From DATKAS01 sp963773315 (lineage in GTDB: Bacteria > Actinomycetota > Acidimicrobiia > Acidimicrobiales > DATKAS01): a stretch of 64,000 nt of DNA. Under the pieces are notes generated by a model. That model saw only the letters and a list, made by a program, of their open reading frames with translations. It was not told the origin of the DNA and did no database searches. Of the stretch, positions 17,699 through 25,857 are shown one piece after another. Position 1 is the first letter of the stretch. The number at the start of each line of letters is the position of its first letter. The stretch is taken from positions 868,001-932,000 of the forward strand of contig CAVZAF010000005.1 in assembly GCA_963773315.1 (NCBI GenBank). The letters run 5' to 3'. The translations under genes and the position numbers were made by a program.

Positions 17699-19708
17699 TC
17701 ACGCGACGAGCACGGCGGGCAGGGGTTCGGAGTGCACGAGCGACAGCTCCTGCACCGCGTGGGTCATCGCGACGTAGAGGAGTCGGGCGCCGTTGACCTC
17801 CGCGAAGATCGCGGCCGGTTCGACGACGATCACGGCGTCGAACTCGAGGCCCTTGGCACCGAGGGGGTCGAGCAGAGAGACCCCTTCGCTCGGGGGAAGC
17901 ACATCGCCGAGGGCGGGCAGCATTGCCTCGGGCCCGATGACCGCGACCGAGACCCAGTCCCCCCTGAGCGCCGTGAGCTCCGCCTCCACCGCGGCGAGCA
18001 GATCGTCGGCTGCGACCCGCAACAGCGCGGGCGGCGTCCCGTGGGCGCGCACCGACCTCGACGGGCGCACGTTGGGCGCGGCGATCGGGAGCAAGCGATT
18101 GGCCATCTCGAGGATGGGGCCCGGGACGCGGTAGCCGATCTCGAGCTCGGCGACCTCCGCGTTGGGCGGGAGGCCGAGGTGGCCGAGCGCGTCCTCCCAC
18201 GAGGGTTGTGACCACGCGGTCGTCGCCTGGGCGAGGTCGCCGAGGATGGTCATCGACGGACGAGGGCCGGCGCGTCGAGCGAGCACGCGCAGCGCCATGG
18301 CAGAGAGGTCCTGCGCCTCGTCGACCACGATGTGCCCGTACTTCCGCGGCAACCCGGCGATGAACGCCTCGGCCTCGTCGATGAGCGGGATGTCGGCGCT
18401 CGTCCACGGCTCGTGGGTCACCGAGCCGCTGGACTTGCGCAGGATCAGGCGCTGCTCGTCGGGCTCGAGGATGCCGTCGGCAGCGCGGGCCAACGTCGCC
18501 CGGCTCGTCAAGATCTGACGCACGATCGTGGGCGCGCTGATCGCCGGCCAGATCCGGTCGATCGCACTGCTCGCACCGCGGTCGTTGCGCACGTCTTCGG
18601 CGAGCTGCTCACGCGTCGCGAGGACGTCGGGTCGGATGCGCTCCAAGCCCTCGATCAGCAGTCCGATCAGAGAGCCTCGGAACGCGTCACGGTCGAGCTG
18701 CCAGGCGCGGCCGAGCGCGAGCGCATCGTCCATCGCGGCACCGAGCGCGTCGGGCGTCAGTCGCACCGGACCCCAACGCGTCGCGACGACGATGTCGTCC
18801 GTCGGTCGGCGGAGGCGCGCGCGGCATGCGTTCTGCACGACGTCGGCCATGCGCGCGTCGCCCTTCACCTTGGCGACCGCAGCGGGCTCGACGGCCCGCA
18901 CCGGGAACGACGCTCCGCGCAGCCCCGGCACGGTCGTCTGGACGACCGACGTCTCGCCGAGCGACGGCAGCACCTGCGAGATGTAGCGGAGGAAGACGGG
19001 GTTCGGGCCGATCACGAGCACCCGCGAGTCGGTGAGCTCCTCGCGGTGCTCGTACATGAGGTACGCGGCGCGGTGGAGGCCGACCGCGGTCTTCCCCGTT
19101 CCTGGCCCTCCCTGCACCACAAGGCAGACGTCGAGACCCGCGCGCACGACGACGTCCTGCTCGGCCTGGATCGTCGCGACGATGTCGCGCATCTCGCCGG
19201 TGCGGGCCCGTTCGAGCTCGGCGAGGAGCGGGTCGGCGATGCCCCCCGCCATGCCGCTCAACATGCTGTCCGGGTCGTCGAAGACCTCGTCGAGGATGTC
19301 GAGCAGGTGATGGCCCTCGATGCTGAACCGGCGCCGGCGCTTCAGCCCGAACGGATCTTGCACGGTCGCCCGGTAGAAGGGCACCGAGACGGGAGCGCGC
19401 CAGTCGACGACGACGGGATCTCCCCTCGGAGTCTCGACATGGCGTCGGCCGACATAGAACGTGTCGAGACCCTCTTCATCGATGCGGCCGAAGCAGAGCG
19501 CGAGGCCACCGACATCGAGCTGCGCGAGCCGCTTGCCGAGATGCATCGCCTGCGCGTCCGCGTTGACGTCGCCCCGACGGGCGTCGTCGAGGGCCTTCTC
19601 GAAGACCACGCTGGTGCGGCCTTGCATCGCCGCGAGGTGGTCGTAGGCCGCGACGATGTAGGCCTGTTCGGCCTCGAGGTCCGGGTGGATGTCAGGGTGG
19701 GCGCTCAC
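17699..19708 (-). CDS. HelD/HelR-like UvrD-type helicase (RNA polymerase-associated)
   Basis: Superfamily 1 ATPase of about 669 aa. The N-terminal EAEQAYIVAAYDHLAAMQ helix matches the coiled-coil arm with which HelD proteins enter RNA polymerase. VVVDWRAPVSVPFYRAT is a family hallmark. Walker A is QGGPGTGKTAVGLHRAAYL (about 199-217); the later motifs include HIVVDEAQDLSAMALRVLARR and GAKGLEFDAVIVVEP. HelD proteins release stalled polymerase, and HelR members also relate to rifamycin tolerance. Start: GTG 19708, since no ATG fits. A TACGGT box lies 13 nt upstream. The 16-bp motif follows its stop by 23 bp but appears to serve the next gene. Confidence 0.88.
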   Translation of the reverse strand: MSAHPDIHPDLEAEQAYIVAAYDHLAAMQGRTSVVFEKALDDARRGDVNADAQAMHLGKRLAQLDVGGLALCFGRIDEEGLDTFYVGRRHVETPRGDPVVVDWRAPVSVPFYRATVQDPFGLKRRRRFSIEGHHLLDILDEVFDDPDSMLSGMAGGIADPLLAELERARTGEMRDIVATIQAEQDVVVRAGLDVCLVVQGGPGTGKTAVGLHRAAYLMYEHREELTDSRVLVIGPNPVFLRYISQVLPSLGETSVVQTTVPGLRGASFPVRAVEPAAVAKVKGDARMADVVQNACRARLRRPTDDIVVATRWGPVRLTPDALGAAMDDALALGRAWQLDRDAFRGSLIGLLIEGLERIRPDVLATREQLAEDVRNDRGASSAIDRIWPAISAPTIVRQILTSRATLARAADGILEPDEQRLILRKSSGSVTHEPWTSADIPLIDEAEAFIAGLPRKYGHIVVDEAQDLSAMALRVLARRAGPRPSMTILGDLAQATTAWSQPSWEDALGHLGLPPNAEVAELEIGYRVPGPILEMANRLLPIAAPNVRPSRSVRAHGTPPALLRVAADDLLAAVEAELTALRGDWVSVAVIGPEAMLPALGDVLPPSEGVSLLDPLGAKGLEFDAVIVVEPAAIFAEVNGARLLYVAMTHAVQELSLVHSEPLPAVLVA

Positions 19709-19739
19709 CACAGGGCCGCCCACCGTACGCGGCGGCGCG

Positions 19740-20144
19740 CTAGGTGGCCGACAATTTCGCCTCGGGCAAGATCGGCTCGAAGAGCTCGACGGCATTGCCC
19801 GAGGGGTCGTCGACGAGGATCTGACGCCCGCCGACGCCGGTGACGATGTCGTTGCGGAAGTGCGCGCCGGCCGCCCGAAGCGCGTCGATCAACGGCTCGA
19901 GCCCATCGACCTCGATCGCGAACCGGTTCCACCCACCCGGGGTGGGCACGGTGCCGTCGGGCATCGCGGCTCCTCCTCCGCCGGGACCGCCCGGCGCGCT
20001 GAGCGTGAGCCGAAGGTCGCCGCGGGACAGCATCGCGAAGGTCGGCGCCGGATGCATCACCTCGGTGAACCCGAGGTGCCCGCAGTAGAAGGCGATCGCC
20101 TCGTCCACGTCGTCGACGATGTAGCGGACGCTGACACTTGCCAT
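19740..20144 (-). CDS. VOC/glyoxalase-family protein
   Basis: Vicinal oxygen chelate fold, 134 aa, two beta-alpha-beta-beta-beta modules. Seen: RYIVDDVDEAIAFYCGHLGF at the N-terminus and the C-terminal IVTGVGGRQILVDDPSGNAVELFEP, with the Glu that commonly binds metal. Members include glyoxalases, dioxygenases and resistance proteins; the precise activity cannot be told. Gly/Pro-rich central insert. Lies 31 bp upstream of the helicase gene and could share a transcript. Confidence 0.9.
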   Translation of the reverse strand: MASVSVRYIVDDVDEAIAFYCGHLGFTEVMHPAPTFAMLSRGDLRLTLSAPGGPGGGGAAMPDGTVPTPGGWNRFAIEVDGLEPLIDALRAAGAHFRNDIVTGVGGRQILVDDPSGNAVELFEPILPEAKLSAT

Positions 20145-20178
20145 GCGGTCATGAGATCACGCGACAGGCGCCCGTGGG

Positions 20179-20184
20179 TATCGT
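20179..20184 (+). promoter_or_regulatory. leaderless -10 box (TATCGT) of GlsB-family gene
   Basis: TATCGT ends 6 nt before GTG 20191 and supports that start. Confidence 0.6.
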
Positions 20185-20190
20185 CCGGCC

Positions 20191-20454
20191 GTGGGCATCA
20201 TCGGCTGGATCGTCGTCGGGCTGATCGCCGGCTGGCTCGCACGGATCGCGACGAAGTATCGGCGACCTCCGGGGTGCCTGTTCACGATGGTGATCGGCGT
20301 GCTCGGAGGCCTGCTCGGCGGCTTCCTGTTCACCGCGTTCGGCAGCGAGGGCATCACCGACTTCAGCTGGCGCTCCATCTTCGTCGCGTTCGTGGGCGCG
20401 GTGCTCCTCCTCATGATCCTCAACGCCGTCTCCGGGACGGGTCGAAGGAGATAG
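20191..20454 (+). CDS. GlsB/YeaQ/YmgE-family small membrane protein
   Basis: 87-aa integral membrane protein of the transglycosylase-associated family. Three hydrophobic segments: IIGWIVVGLIAGWLA (2-17), MVIGVLGGLLGGFLF (33-47) and IFVAFVGAVLLLMIL (about 63-77), with the family's glycine-rich GVLGGLLGG core. Often induced by stress; biochemical role unknown. GTG start, C-terminal GRRR tail. Followed by the thiolase gene with its own -10 box. Confidence 0.9.
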   Translation: MGIIGWIVVGLIAGWLARIATKYRRPPGCLFTMVIGVLGGLLGGFLFTAFGSEGITDFSWRSIFVAFVGAVLLLMILNAVSGTGRRR

Positions 20455-20461
20455 CCGCCGG

Positions 20462-20467
20462 TACGCT
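20462..20467 (+). promoter_or_regulatory. leaderless -10 box (TACGCT) of thiolase
   Basis: TACGCT ends 7 nt before ATG 20475, immediately after the GlsB-family stop. Confidence 0.6.
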
Positions 20468-20474
20468 CGATCGC

Positions 20475-21653
20475 ATGACCGAAGTCGTGATCGTCGAAGC
20501 AGTGCGCACTCCCGTCGGCCGCAGGGGCGGTGGCCTCTCCAGCGTCCATCCGGCCGACCTCCTGGCCGCCGCGCAGGCCGCGCTCGTCGAGCGCTCCGGC
20601 GTCGATCCGGCCACCGTCGGGCAAGTGGTCACCGGCTGCGTGAGCAAGGTCGGCGAGCAGGGCTTCAACATCGGGCGCACCGCGTGGCTGTCGGCCGGGC
20701 TGCCGCTGTCGGTGCCCACGACCACGGTCGACACGCAATGCGGGTCGTCGCAACAGGCGACCAACTTCGCGGCGTCACTGGTCGGCTCGGGCGTGGTCGA
20801 CGTGGCCATCGGATGCGGTGTCGAGGTGATGAGCCGCGTGCCGATCGGGTCTGACAGCCGCCGCGACTTCGGGCTCGGCCGGCCGATCCCGAACTCATAC
20901 TTCGCTCGCTACGAGATGACGTCGCAGTTCGAAGGAGCCGAGCGCATCGCCGACAAGTGGGGCATCACCCGCGACGACACCGACCGGTTCGGCCTCGCGT
21001 CGCAAGAGCATGCGATCCGCGCGTGGAACGAGGACCGGTTCGCGGGCTCGATCGTCGAGATCGACGCGCCCGATGTCGACGAAGAGGGCAAGCCGAAGGA
21101 CACGACGCACCACGTCGCGAAGGACGAGGGCCTGCGCGAGACCACGCTCGAGAAGCTCGCGTCGCTCAAGCCGGTCGCGCGTGAAGACGGTGTGCACACC
21201 GCAGGCTCGTCGTCGCAGATCTCCGACGGCGCGGCCGCCGTGCTGCTGATGACCGCGGAGCGCGCCGACCAGCTCGGCCTGACGCCGAAGGCGCGCATCG
21301 TCGACACCTGCCTGGTCGGCGTCGACCCTGTCCTCATGCTCACCGGCCCGATCGACGCGTCGCAGCGTCTGTTCGAGCGCACGGGCCTGACGGCCGACGA
21401 CATCGACACGTTCGAGATCAACGAGGCGTTCGCCTCCGTCGTGCTCGCGTGGGCCAAGGAGATCCACCCGGACATGGACAAGGTGAACCCGAACGGCGGC
21501 GCCATCGCCCTCGGCCACCCGCTCGGTGGCACCGGCGCGGTCCTCCTCACCAAGGCGCTGTACGAGCTCGAGCGCACGGGTGGGCGCTACGGCCTCGTGT
21601 CGATGTGCTGCGGTGGCGGGCTCGGCACCGGCACGATCATCGAGCGCCTCTAG
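20475..21653 (+). CDS. thiolase (acetyl-CoA C-acyltransferase family)
   Basis: Condenses or cleaves 3-ketoacyl-CoA, 392 aa. The nucleophilic Cys is in VDTQCGSSQQATNFA (about residue 90), the other catalytic motifs are NEAFASVVLAW, GGAIALGHPLGGTGA (catalytic His) and CCGGGLGTG (second Cys). All catalytic residues are present. Likely degradative or acetoacetyl-CoA forming; the subclass cannot be decided. The gene stops in a CTAG palindrome shared with the stop of the convergent lipoprotein gene. Confidence 0.93.
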   Translation: MTEVVIVEAVRTPVGRRGGGLSSVHPADLLAAAQAALVERSGVDPATVGQVVTGCVSKVGEQGFNIGRTAWLSAGLPLSVPTTTVDTQCGSSQQATNFAASLVGSGVVDVAIGCGVEVMSRVPIGSDSRRDFGLGRPIPNSYFARYEMTSQFEGAERIADKWGITRDDTDRFGLASQEHAIRAWNEDRFAGSIVEIDAPDVDEEGKPKDTTHHVAKDEGLRETTLEKLASLKPVAREDGVHTAGSSSQISDGAAAVLLMTAERADQLGLTPKARIVDTCLVGVDPVLMLTGPIDASQRLFERTGLTADDIDTFEINEAFASVVLAWAKEIHPDMDKVNPNGGAIALGHPLGGTGAVLLTKALYELERTGGRYGLVSMCCGGGLGTGTIIERL

Positions 21654-22603
21654 CGCGAGCGGGCCTGACCCGAGCCCGGGTCGACCATCAGGCTCGAGGT
21701 GTCGACCACCTCGAAGTCAGAGCCATGCAGCTGCCCCAGCAGGTGCAGCATGTCGTTGTCCCAGTGCTCGTCGGGAACACCGCTCATGAACCACGGTGAC
21801 CCGTTGTCCGCGACGATCAGCCCGTAGGTCTTCAGCGCGGTGAGGATCGTGCGCAGCTGCGGCGGGTAGCCGCTGATGTCGACGTTCGCTTTCAGCCTGA
21901 GGCGCAAGCCCATCGGTGGCAGCGATGCGTCGGTGCGGCTGCTCGCGACATGGCGCGCCGGCCAGACCGCGGCCTGCTGTGTGCGCGGCACCGTCACGCG
22001 GATCGCGTGGCCGATCGAGCCGCTCTTGACTTCGTCGTAGCGCACGAGCCCCGGGAGGATCGGGAGTCCCGCAGCATCGGCTGAGGTCCATCCGTCAGGG
22101 CGGAGCGCGTTCGACTTCAGGTCCCAGATCGCGCCCGAGCCTGCATGCCACGAACCGTCGTCCTGCGGGGTCGCGGCGTAGAGCTCGTAGAGCGTGCACG
22201 ACTCCTTGTCGACGAGCAGGACGTGGCGATCGCCGTCACTCTGCGCTCCGCCCTCGATCGGGACGTCTTTGGGGATCGGGTAGGGCCCCGCGTCGCTCTC
22301 ATCCGCGTAGTCGAACGACACCGCGACGCGAGGTGTGTGGCTGTCGACCACCGCGTACGGGATGCCGATCGGGCCGCCATCCCAGAGCCCCGACCCGAAG
22401 TCGGCCTTCAGCGGAGCCGAGTCGCCGATCGCGGCGACGTACCCGCTCGACCGCGGGTCGACCGGGAGCTTCGAGACGTCCGCGTGCCAGATGCTGTCGT
22501 CGGGGAGGACAGGGCACCCTGGCGCCTCGGGCAGCCGGGGCTGGCACGCGGCCGTGATCCCGACGAGGGCGAAAAGCACGGCGATCGAGGCAACCCTGCG
22601 CAT
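21650..22603 (-). CDS. exported lipoprotein, unknown function
   Basis: 317 aa. N-terminal signal MRRVASIAVLFALVGITAAC with lipobox TAAC, so lipid-anchored. The mature part has PDDSIWHADVSKLPVDPRS, a DGDRHVLLVDKESCTLYELY segment, HAIRVTVPRTQQAAVWPARH and NGSPWFMSGVPDEHWDNDMLH. Such features occur in uncharacterised secreted actinobacterial proteins; a glycan- or protein-binding role is possible, but no enzyme is recognised. Its stop TAG uses the same CTAG palindrome as the convergent thiolase. Divergent from the nuclease gene across 193 bp that contain the 16-bp shared motif. Confidence 0.75.
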   Translation of the reverse strand: MRRVASIAVLFALVGITAACQPRLPEAPGCPVLPDDSIWHADVSKLPVDPRSSGYVAAIGDSAPLKADFGSGLWDGGPIGIPYAVVDSHTPRVAVSFDYADESDAGPYPIPKDVPIEGGAQSDGDRHVLLVDKESCTLYELYAATPQDDGSWHAGSGAIWDLKSNALRPDGWTSADAAGLPILPGLVRYDEVKSGSIGHAIRVTVPRTQQAAVWPARHVASSRTDASLPPMGLRLRLKANVDISGYPPQLRTILTALKTYGLIVADNGSPWFMSGVPDEHWDNDMLHLLGQLHGSDFEVVDTSSLMVDPGSGQARSR

Positions 22604-22711
22604 CGTCTGGTCATCGACCGAAGAAGGGCCCGGGTTGACCCACCCCTGCGCTTCGCGCGCGGAGAACCGGCCATCCGTGGCCGGGTTGTCGCGCGCGTTC
22701 GTTGGCGCTCC

Positions 22712-22727
22712 GGGAATGTCACACCCC
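22712..22727 (+). promoter_or_regulatory. 16-bp shared upstream motif, copy 2
   Basis: GGGAATGTCACACCCC, identical to the minus-strand copy at 17660-17675. It lies 70 bp before the nuclease ATG, within the divergent region 22604-22796. The rest of that region shows no clear promoter hexamers or terminator. Confidence 0.55.
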
Positions 22728-22796
22728 CCTGGCAAGATCATCGTGCTGGCTTCGCGGCGGCGGCCGCCGAGTGATCGAAGTGGCGGAAGGCTGCAG

Positions 22797-23312
22797 ATGC
22801 GTCGGTTCTTGGTCATTGTCACGGTCGTGGGCACGATGGCGCTCGCGTGCGCCGCGTGCGGTGGCGGGTCGCCGGGCGATCCTGCGCCCGGCGCCGGCCA
22901 GGCCGTGGTGAAGCGCGTCGTCGACGGCGACACGATCGTGGTCCACGTCGGCGGGCGCGACGAGCGGGTCCGGCTCATCGGCATCGACACGCCCGAGACC
23001 GTCGATCCTCGCAAGCCGGTGCAGTGCTTCGGCAAGGAGGCGTCCGACCACACCAAGGCGCTGCTGCCGGCGGGCACGGTCGTGCGGCTCGAGCGCGACG
23101 CCGAGGCCCGCGATCGCTACGACCGCCTGCTCGCCTACGTCTACCGCGAGTCCGACGGTTTGTTCGTCAACCTCGAGCTCGCGCGTGACGGCTACGCGCA
23201 GCTCCTCACGATCCCACCGAACGTGACCTACGTCGACGAGCTGAGGGCCGCGGTCGCCGATGCCCGCCACGAGGGGCGTGGCCTGTGGTCGTCATGTGCC
23301 GCGTCTGGTTGA
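22797..23312 (+). CDS. secreted thermonuclease-like (SNase) lipoprotein
   Basis: Staphylococcal-nuclease fold, 171 aa, with signal and lipobox LACAAC (about residues 17-22), so membrane-anchored outside the cell. Catalytic residues of the family are present: VDGDT, the Arg of VRLIGIDTPE with the Asp and Glu, and the Arg of RYDRLLAYVY. It should cleave DNA or RNA in the envelope, Ca2+-dependent. GGAAGG lies 7 nt before ATG 22797. The 16-bp motif lies upstream. Confidence 0.92.
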   Translation: MRRFLVIVTVVGTMALACAACGGGSPGDPAPGAGQAVVKRVVDGDTIVVHVGGRDERVRLIGIDTPETVDPRKPVQCFGKEASDHTKALLPAGTVVRLERDAEARDRYDRLLAYVYRESDGLFVNLELARDGYAQLLTIPPNVTYVDELRAAVADARHEGRGLWSSCAASG

Positions 23313-23320
23313 GCACCCGG

Positions 23321-23326
23321 TATCTT
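23321..23326 (+). promoter_or_regulatory. leaderless -10 box (TATCTT) of ChbG/HpnK gene
   Basis: TATCTT ends 7 nt before GTG 23334, supporting that start. Confidence 0.6.
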
Positions 23327-23333
23327 CCGAGCC

Positions 23334-24167
23334 GTGGCAACTCTGGCCGAACGGCTCGGCTATCGGCCCGACGACCGCATCCTGATCATCAGCTGCGACG
23401 ACCTGGGCGCGTGCCACGCGTCGAATGTCGGGGTGTACGACGCACTGCGCGAGGGCGTCGCGACGAGCGCCTCACTGATGGTGCCGGCCCCGTGGGCCCG
23501 CGAGGCGGCTGCGCAGTACCGGGGTGAAGACATTGGCGTGCATCTCACGCTCAACGCCGAGCACGAGCTGTATCGATGGGGGCCGGTCACCCACGCGCCG
23601 TCGCTGCTCGACGGCGAAGGTGGGTTTCCTCGTCGCGTCGACGACCTCTGGGAGCATGCCGACCTCGACGAGGTGCGACGCGAGTGCCGCGTGCAGATCG
23701 AGCGCGCGATCCTCTGGGGCTTCGACGTCACCCATCTCGCCTCGCATCTGGGGTCGATGCAGCTGCGGCCCGAGTTCTTCGACATCTACCTCGAGCTCGC
23801 CGTCGACTTCGCGCTGCCGATCCGCCTCCCGAGCGCCGACACCGAGGCGGCGACCGGCTTTCCCTTCCGCCGTCTGGCCGCCGAGGAAGGCGTGCTCTTC
23901 CCCGACCACTTCACGCCCGCCCACCAGGCAGGCAGCCGCGCGCGCGTCGAGCGCACGCTCGCGACGCTGCAGCCGGGGGTCACCGAAGTGCACGTGCAGC
24001 CGATGATCGACACGCCCGAGGTGCGTGCGCTCTCTCCGAACTGGGAGGCGTGGGTCGACGACCACGAGCTGGTCGTGCACGACGAGGCGCTCGCGGACTC
24101 GCTCGCGCGCTCGGGTGCGCACCTGATCGGGTTCCGCCAGCTCCGCACGGCCCAGCGCGAGGGATGA
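23334..24167 (+). CDS. ChbG/HpnK-family carbohydrate deacetylase
   Basis: YdjC-like deacetylase, 277 aa, acting on N-acetylated sugars such as chitooligosaccharides or hopanoid sugars. Metal site: IISCDDLGACHASN (residues about 18-31), HLTLNAEHEL and HLASHLGSMQLRPEF. No signal peptide, so cytoplasmic. GTG start; the stop TGA overlaps the ATG of the cupredoxin-like gene (ATGA), indicating translational coupling. The true substrate is unknown. Confidence 0.88.
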   Translation: MATLAERLGYRPDDRILIISCDDLGACHASNVGVYDALREGVATSASLMVPAPWAREAAAQYRGEDIGVHLTLNAEHELYRWGPVTHAPSLLDGEGGFPRRVDDLWEHADLDEVRRECRVQIERAILWGFDVTHLASHLGSMQLRPEFFDIYLELAVDFALPIRLPSADTEAATGFPFRRLAAEEGVLFPDHFTPAHQAGSRARVERTLATLQPGVTEVHVQPMIDTPEVRALSPNWEAWVDDHELVVHDEALADSLARSGAHLIGFRQLRTAQREG

Positions 24168-24550
24168 CCACATTGCGCCGCCTCGCCTTCCTCATCGTCG
24201 CGGCCGTGGTGGCACTCGGGCTCGCCTCGTGCAGCGACGACTCGGGCTCCACCAGCAGCAGCGCGGCGCTCAGCTCGGCTGTGCCCGTCAGCTCGGCGAC
24301 CGTGAAGATCACGAACGGTGGCTTCGATCCCGATTCGGTGACCGTGCCCGCGGGCGACGCGGTGACGTTCACCAACGACGACGACCAAGATCACCGCGTC
24401 GTAGCCGACAACAGCTCGTTCGACACGGGCACGCTGCGGCCCGGAGAGTCGACCGTCGTGCTGTTCACCGACGCAGGCACTGTGAAGTACAAGGACTCGC
24501 TCGACCCGTCGCTCACGGGTCAGGTCGAGGTGGCTGCTAGTACTCCGTGA
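24164..24550 (+). CDS. cupredoxin-like lipoprotein that has lost copper ligands
   Basis: 128 aa. Signal with lipobox LASC (about residue 21), a Ser-rich linker, then a cupredoxin fold (VKITNGGFDPDSVTVPAGDAVTFTNDDDQDHRVVADN). The first ligand His (DHRVV) remains, but the second cluster, normally Y-x-C-x-x-H-P-x-M-x-G, reads YKDSLDPSLTG: Cys to Asp, His to Asp, Met to Leu. It therefore should not form a type I copper site. A binding, scaffold or chaperone role is possible. Coupled to the deacetylase by ATGA; the end overlaps the convergent SCP2 gene by 14 bp. Confidence 0.85.
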   Translation: MTTLRRLAFLIVAAVVALGLASCSDDSGSTSSSAALSSAVPVSSATVKITNGGFDPDSVTVPAGDAVTFTNDDDQDHRVVADNSSFDTGTLRPGESTVVLFTDAGTVKYKDSLDPSLTGQVEVAASTP

Positions 24551-24929
24551 CCTCGCGGACCTGGTCTTGGATCGCCTTGTACTCGGCGCTCGCGGTGAGC
24601 GGCATCAGCGACATGAGCTTCGCCATGTTGCCCGTGACCTTGATCTTCCCCTGCATGAACGCGGCGTTCGGGTCGAGCGTGCCCTCTTGCACGAGCCGGT
24701 TGTCCGCATACGACACCGTCATCGTGAACTCGGCGTCGGGGTCTTGGCCGAGCGTCGCCTCGAGCAGCTTGCCGTTGTCGATCACCCAGTAGAACCAGCA
24801 GTCGTCGGCTCCCTCGGGCATGTTCGTGATGCGGTACTGCATGTGGGCGGTCGCACCGGCCCGCTCGGGGAAGGACTGCGCAAGGCGGACGTTCTCGTCG
24901 AGCCACTCTTGCGTGAGGTACTTCGCCAT
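24537..24929 (-). CDS. SCP2 sterol-binding domain protein
   Basis: Stand-alone SCP2-fold lipid-binding protein, 130 aa, with MQYRITNMPEGADDCWFYWVIDNGKLLEA, the ADNRLVQEGTLDPNAAFMQGKIKVTGNMAKLM core typical of the family (segments described, not contiguous ligand sites). It likely carries acyl chains or sterol-like lipids in the cytoplasm. A TACGCT box 6 nt before ATG 24929 suggests leaderless transcription; mca is upstream on the same strand. Confidence 0.88.
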   Translation of the reverse strand: MAKYLTQEWLDENVRLAQSFPERAGATAHMQYRITNMPEGADDCWFYWVIDNGKLLEATLGQDPDAEFTMTVSYADNRLVQEGTLDPNAAFMQGKIKVTGNMAKLMSLMPLTASAEYKAIQDQVREVTEY

Positions 24930-24935
24930 CAGGCG

Positions 24936-24941
24936 AGCGTA
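24936..24941 (-). promoter_or_regulatory. leaderless -10 box (TACGCT) of SCP2 gene
   Basis: TACGCT ends 6 nt before ATG 24929. Confidence 0.6.
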
Positions 24942-24952
24942 GCCCTGGACGG

Positions 24953-25837
24953 TCAGGCGCTCTCCCGGGCCTCCGAGCGGACTCCGGCAAAGAGGTCGTG
25001 CTCGATCTCACCTTCGGCAGGTGTGCCGACGAGGCTGCGCGCGAGCACCCACTCCTCCCACGGGTACAGCTCGGCAAGCACTTCGTCGGAGAGACCGAAC
25101 CAGAACGGCGACGTCGGGTCGATCTGCGTCGCGTGCGCGAGCAAGGCGTCGCGACGCACCGACAGCCACTGGCCGACTTCGATGCGGGTCGTGATGCGAT
25201 CGTCCTGCCACGGCCGCTCGAACCACTTCTCGTCGTAGGGCGATTCGAGACCGAGCTCGAGCATCTTGTTGTGCACGGCTTCCATTCGGGCTCGCGACCA
25301 GATCGTGTAGTACATCTTCAGCGGCTGCCACGGCTCGCCCGCCTCGGGATACCACTCGGGATCGCCCGCTCGCTCGAACGCCGGCAGCGAGATGTCGTGC
25401 ACGCGCAGGTGGTCGGGATGTGGATAGCCGCGCTGCTCGTCGCCGTAGGTGATGATCACCTGCGGGCGCTCGCGCCGCAGCACCGCGACGAGCCGGCCGA
25501 CCGCCTCGTCGAAGTCCGCCTTCGCGAAGCAACGAGGATCGTTGTTCGCCTCTGAGTCGGGCATGCCCGAGTCGCGGTAGCCGAGCATCACGAGCTCGCT
25601 GTACCCGATGATCCGGGCCGACTCGGTCACCTCTGCTGCTCGGACCGCCCCGAGGTTGTCGCGCACCTCGGGCGTGTCCATCACGGGGTTGTGGATGTCG
25701 CCCTCTTCGCCACCGGTGCAGCAGACGAGCACCGTGCGGACGCCTTCGGCGGTGTAGCGAGCGACGGTCGGCGCGCCCTTCGAGGCTTCGTCGTCCGGAT
25801 GGGCGTGGACGGTCAGGAGGCAGAGGGGCTCTTGCAC
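24953..25837 (-). CDS. mca: mycothiol S-conjugate amidase, Mca
   Basis: PIG-L/LmbE-fold zinc amidase that cleaves mycothiol adducts so that mercapturic acids can be exported; 294 aa. Zinc site: TVHAHPDDEASKG (His13, Asp16) and YPHPDHLRVHD. The long C-terminal part (DDRITTRIEVGQWLSVRRDALLAHATQIDP) favours Mca over MshB. Mycothiol is an actinobacterial thiol, which supports the taxonomic placement. GTG 25837 is the start, with TACCGT 7 nt upstream. No membrane segment; cytoplasmic. Confidence 0.88.
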   Translation of the reverse strand: MQEPLCLLTVHAHPDDEASKGAPTVARYTAEGVRTVLVCCTGGEEGDIHNPVMDTPEVRDNLGAVRAAEVTESARIIGYSELVMLGYRDSGMPDSEANNDPRCFAKADFDEAVGRLVAVLRRERPQVIITYGDEQRGYPHPDHLRVHDISLPAFERAGDPEWYPEAGEPWQPLKMYYTIWSRARMEAVHNKMLELGLESPYDEKWFERPWQDDRITTRIEVGQWLSVRRDALLAHATQIDPTSPFWFGLSDEVLAELYPWEEWVLARSLVGTPAEGEIEHDLFAGVRSEARESA

Positions 25838-25844
25838 CCAGGCC

Positions 25845-25850
25845 ACGGTA
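25845..25850 (-). promoter_or_regulatory. leaderless -10 box (TACCGT) of mca
   Basis: TACCGT ends 7 nt before GTG 25837, in the 20-bp gap after the fucosidase stop. Confidence 0.6.
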
Positions 25851-25857
25851 GCGGGCG

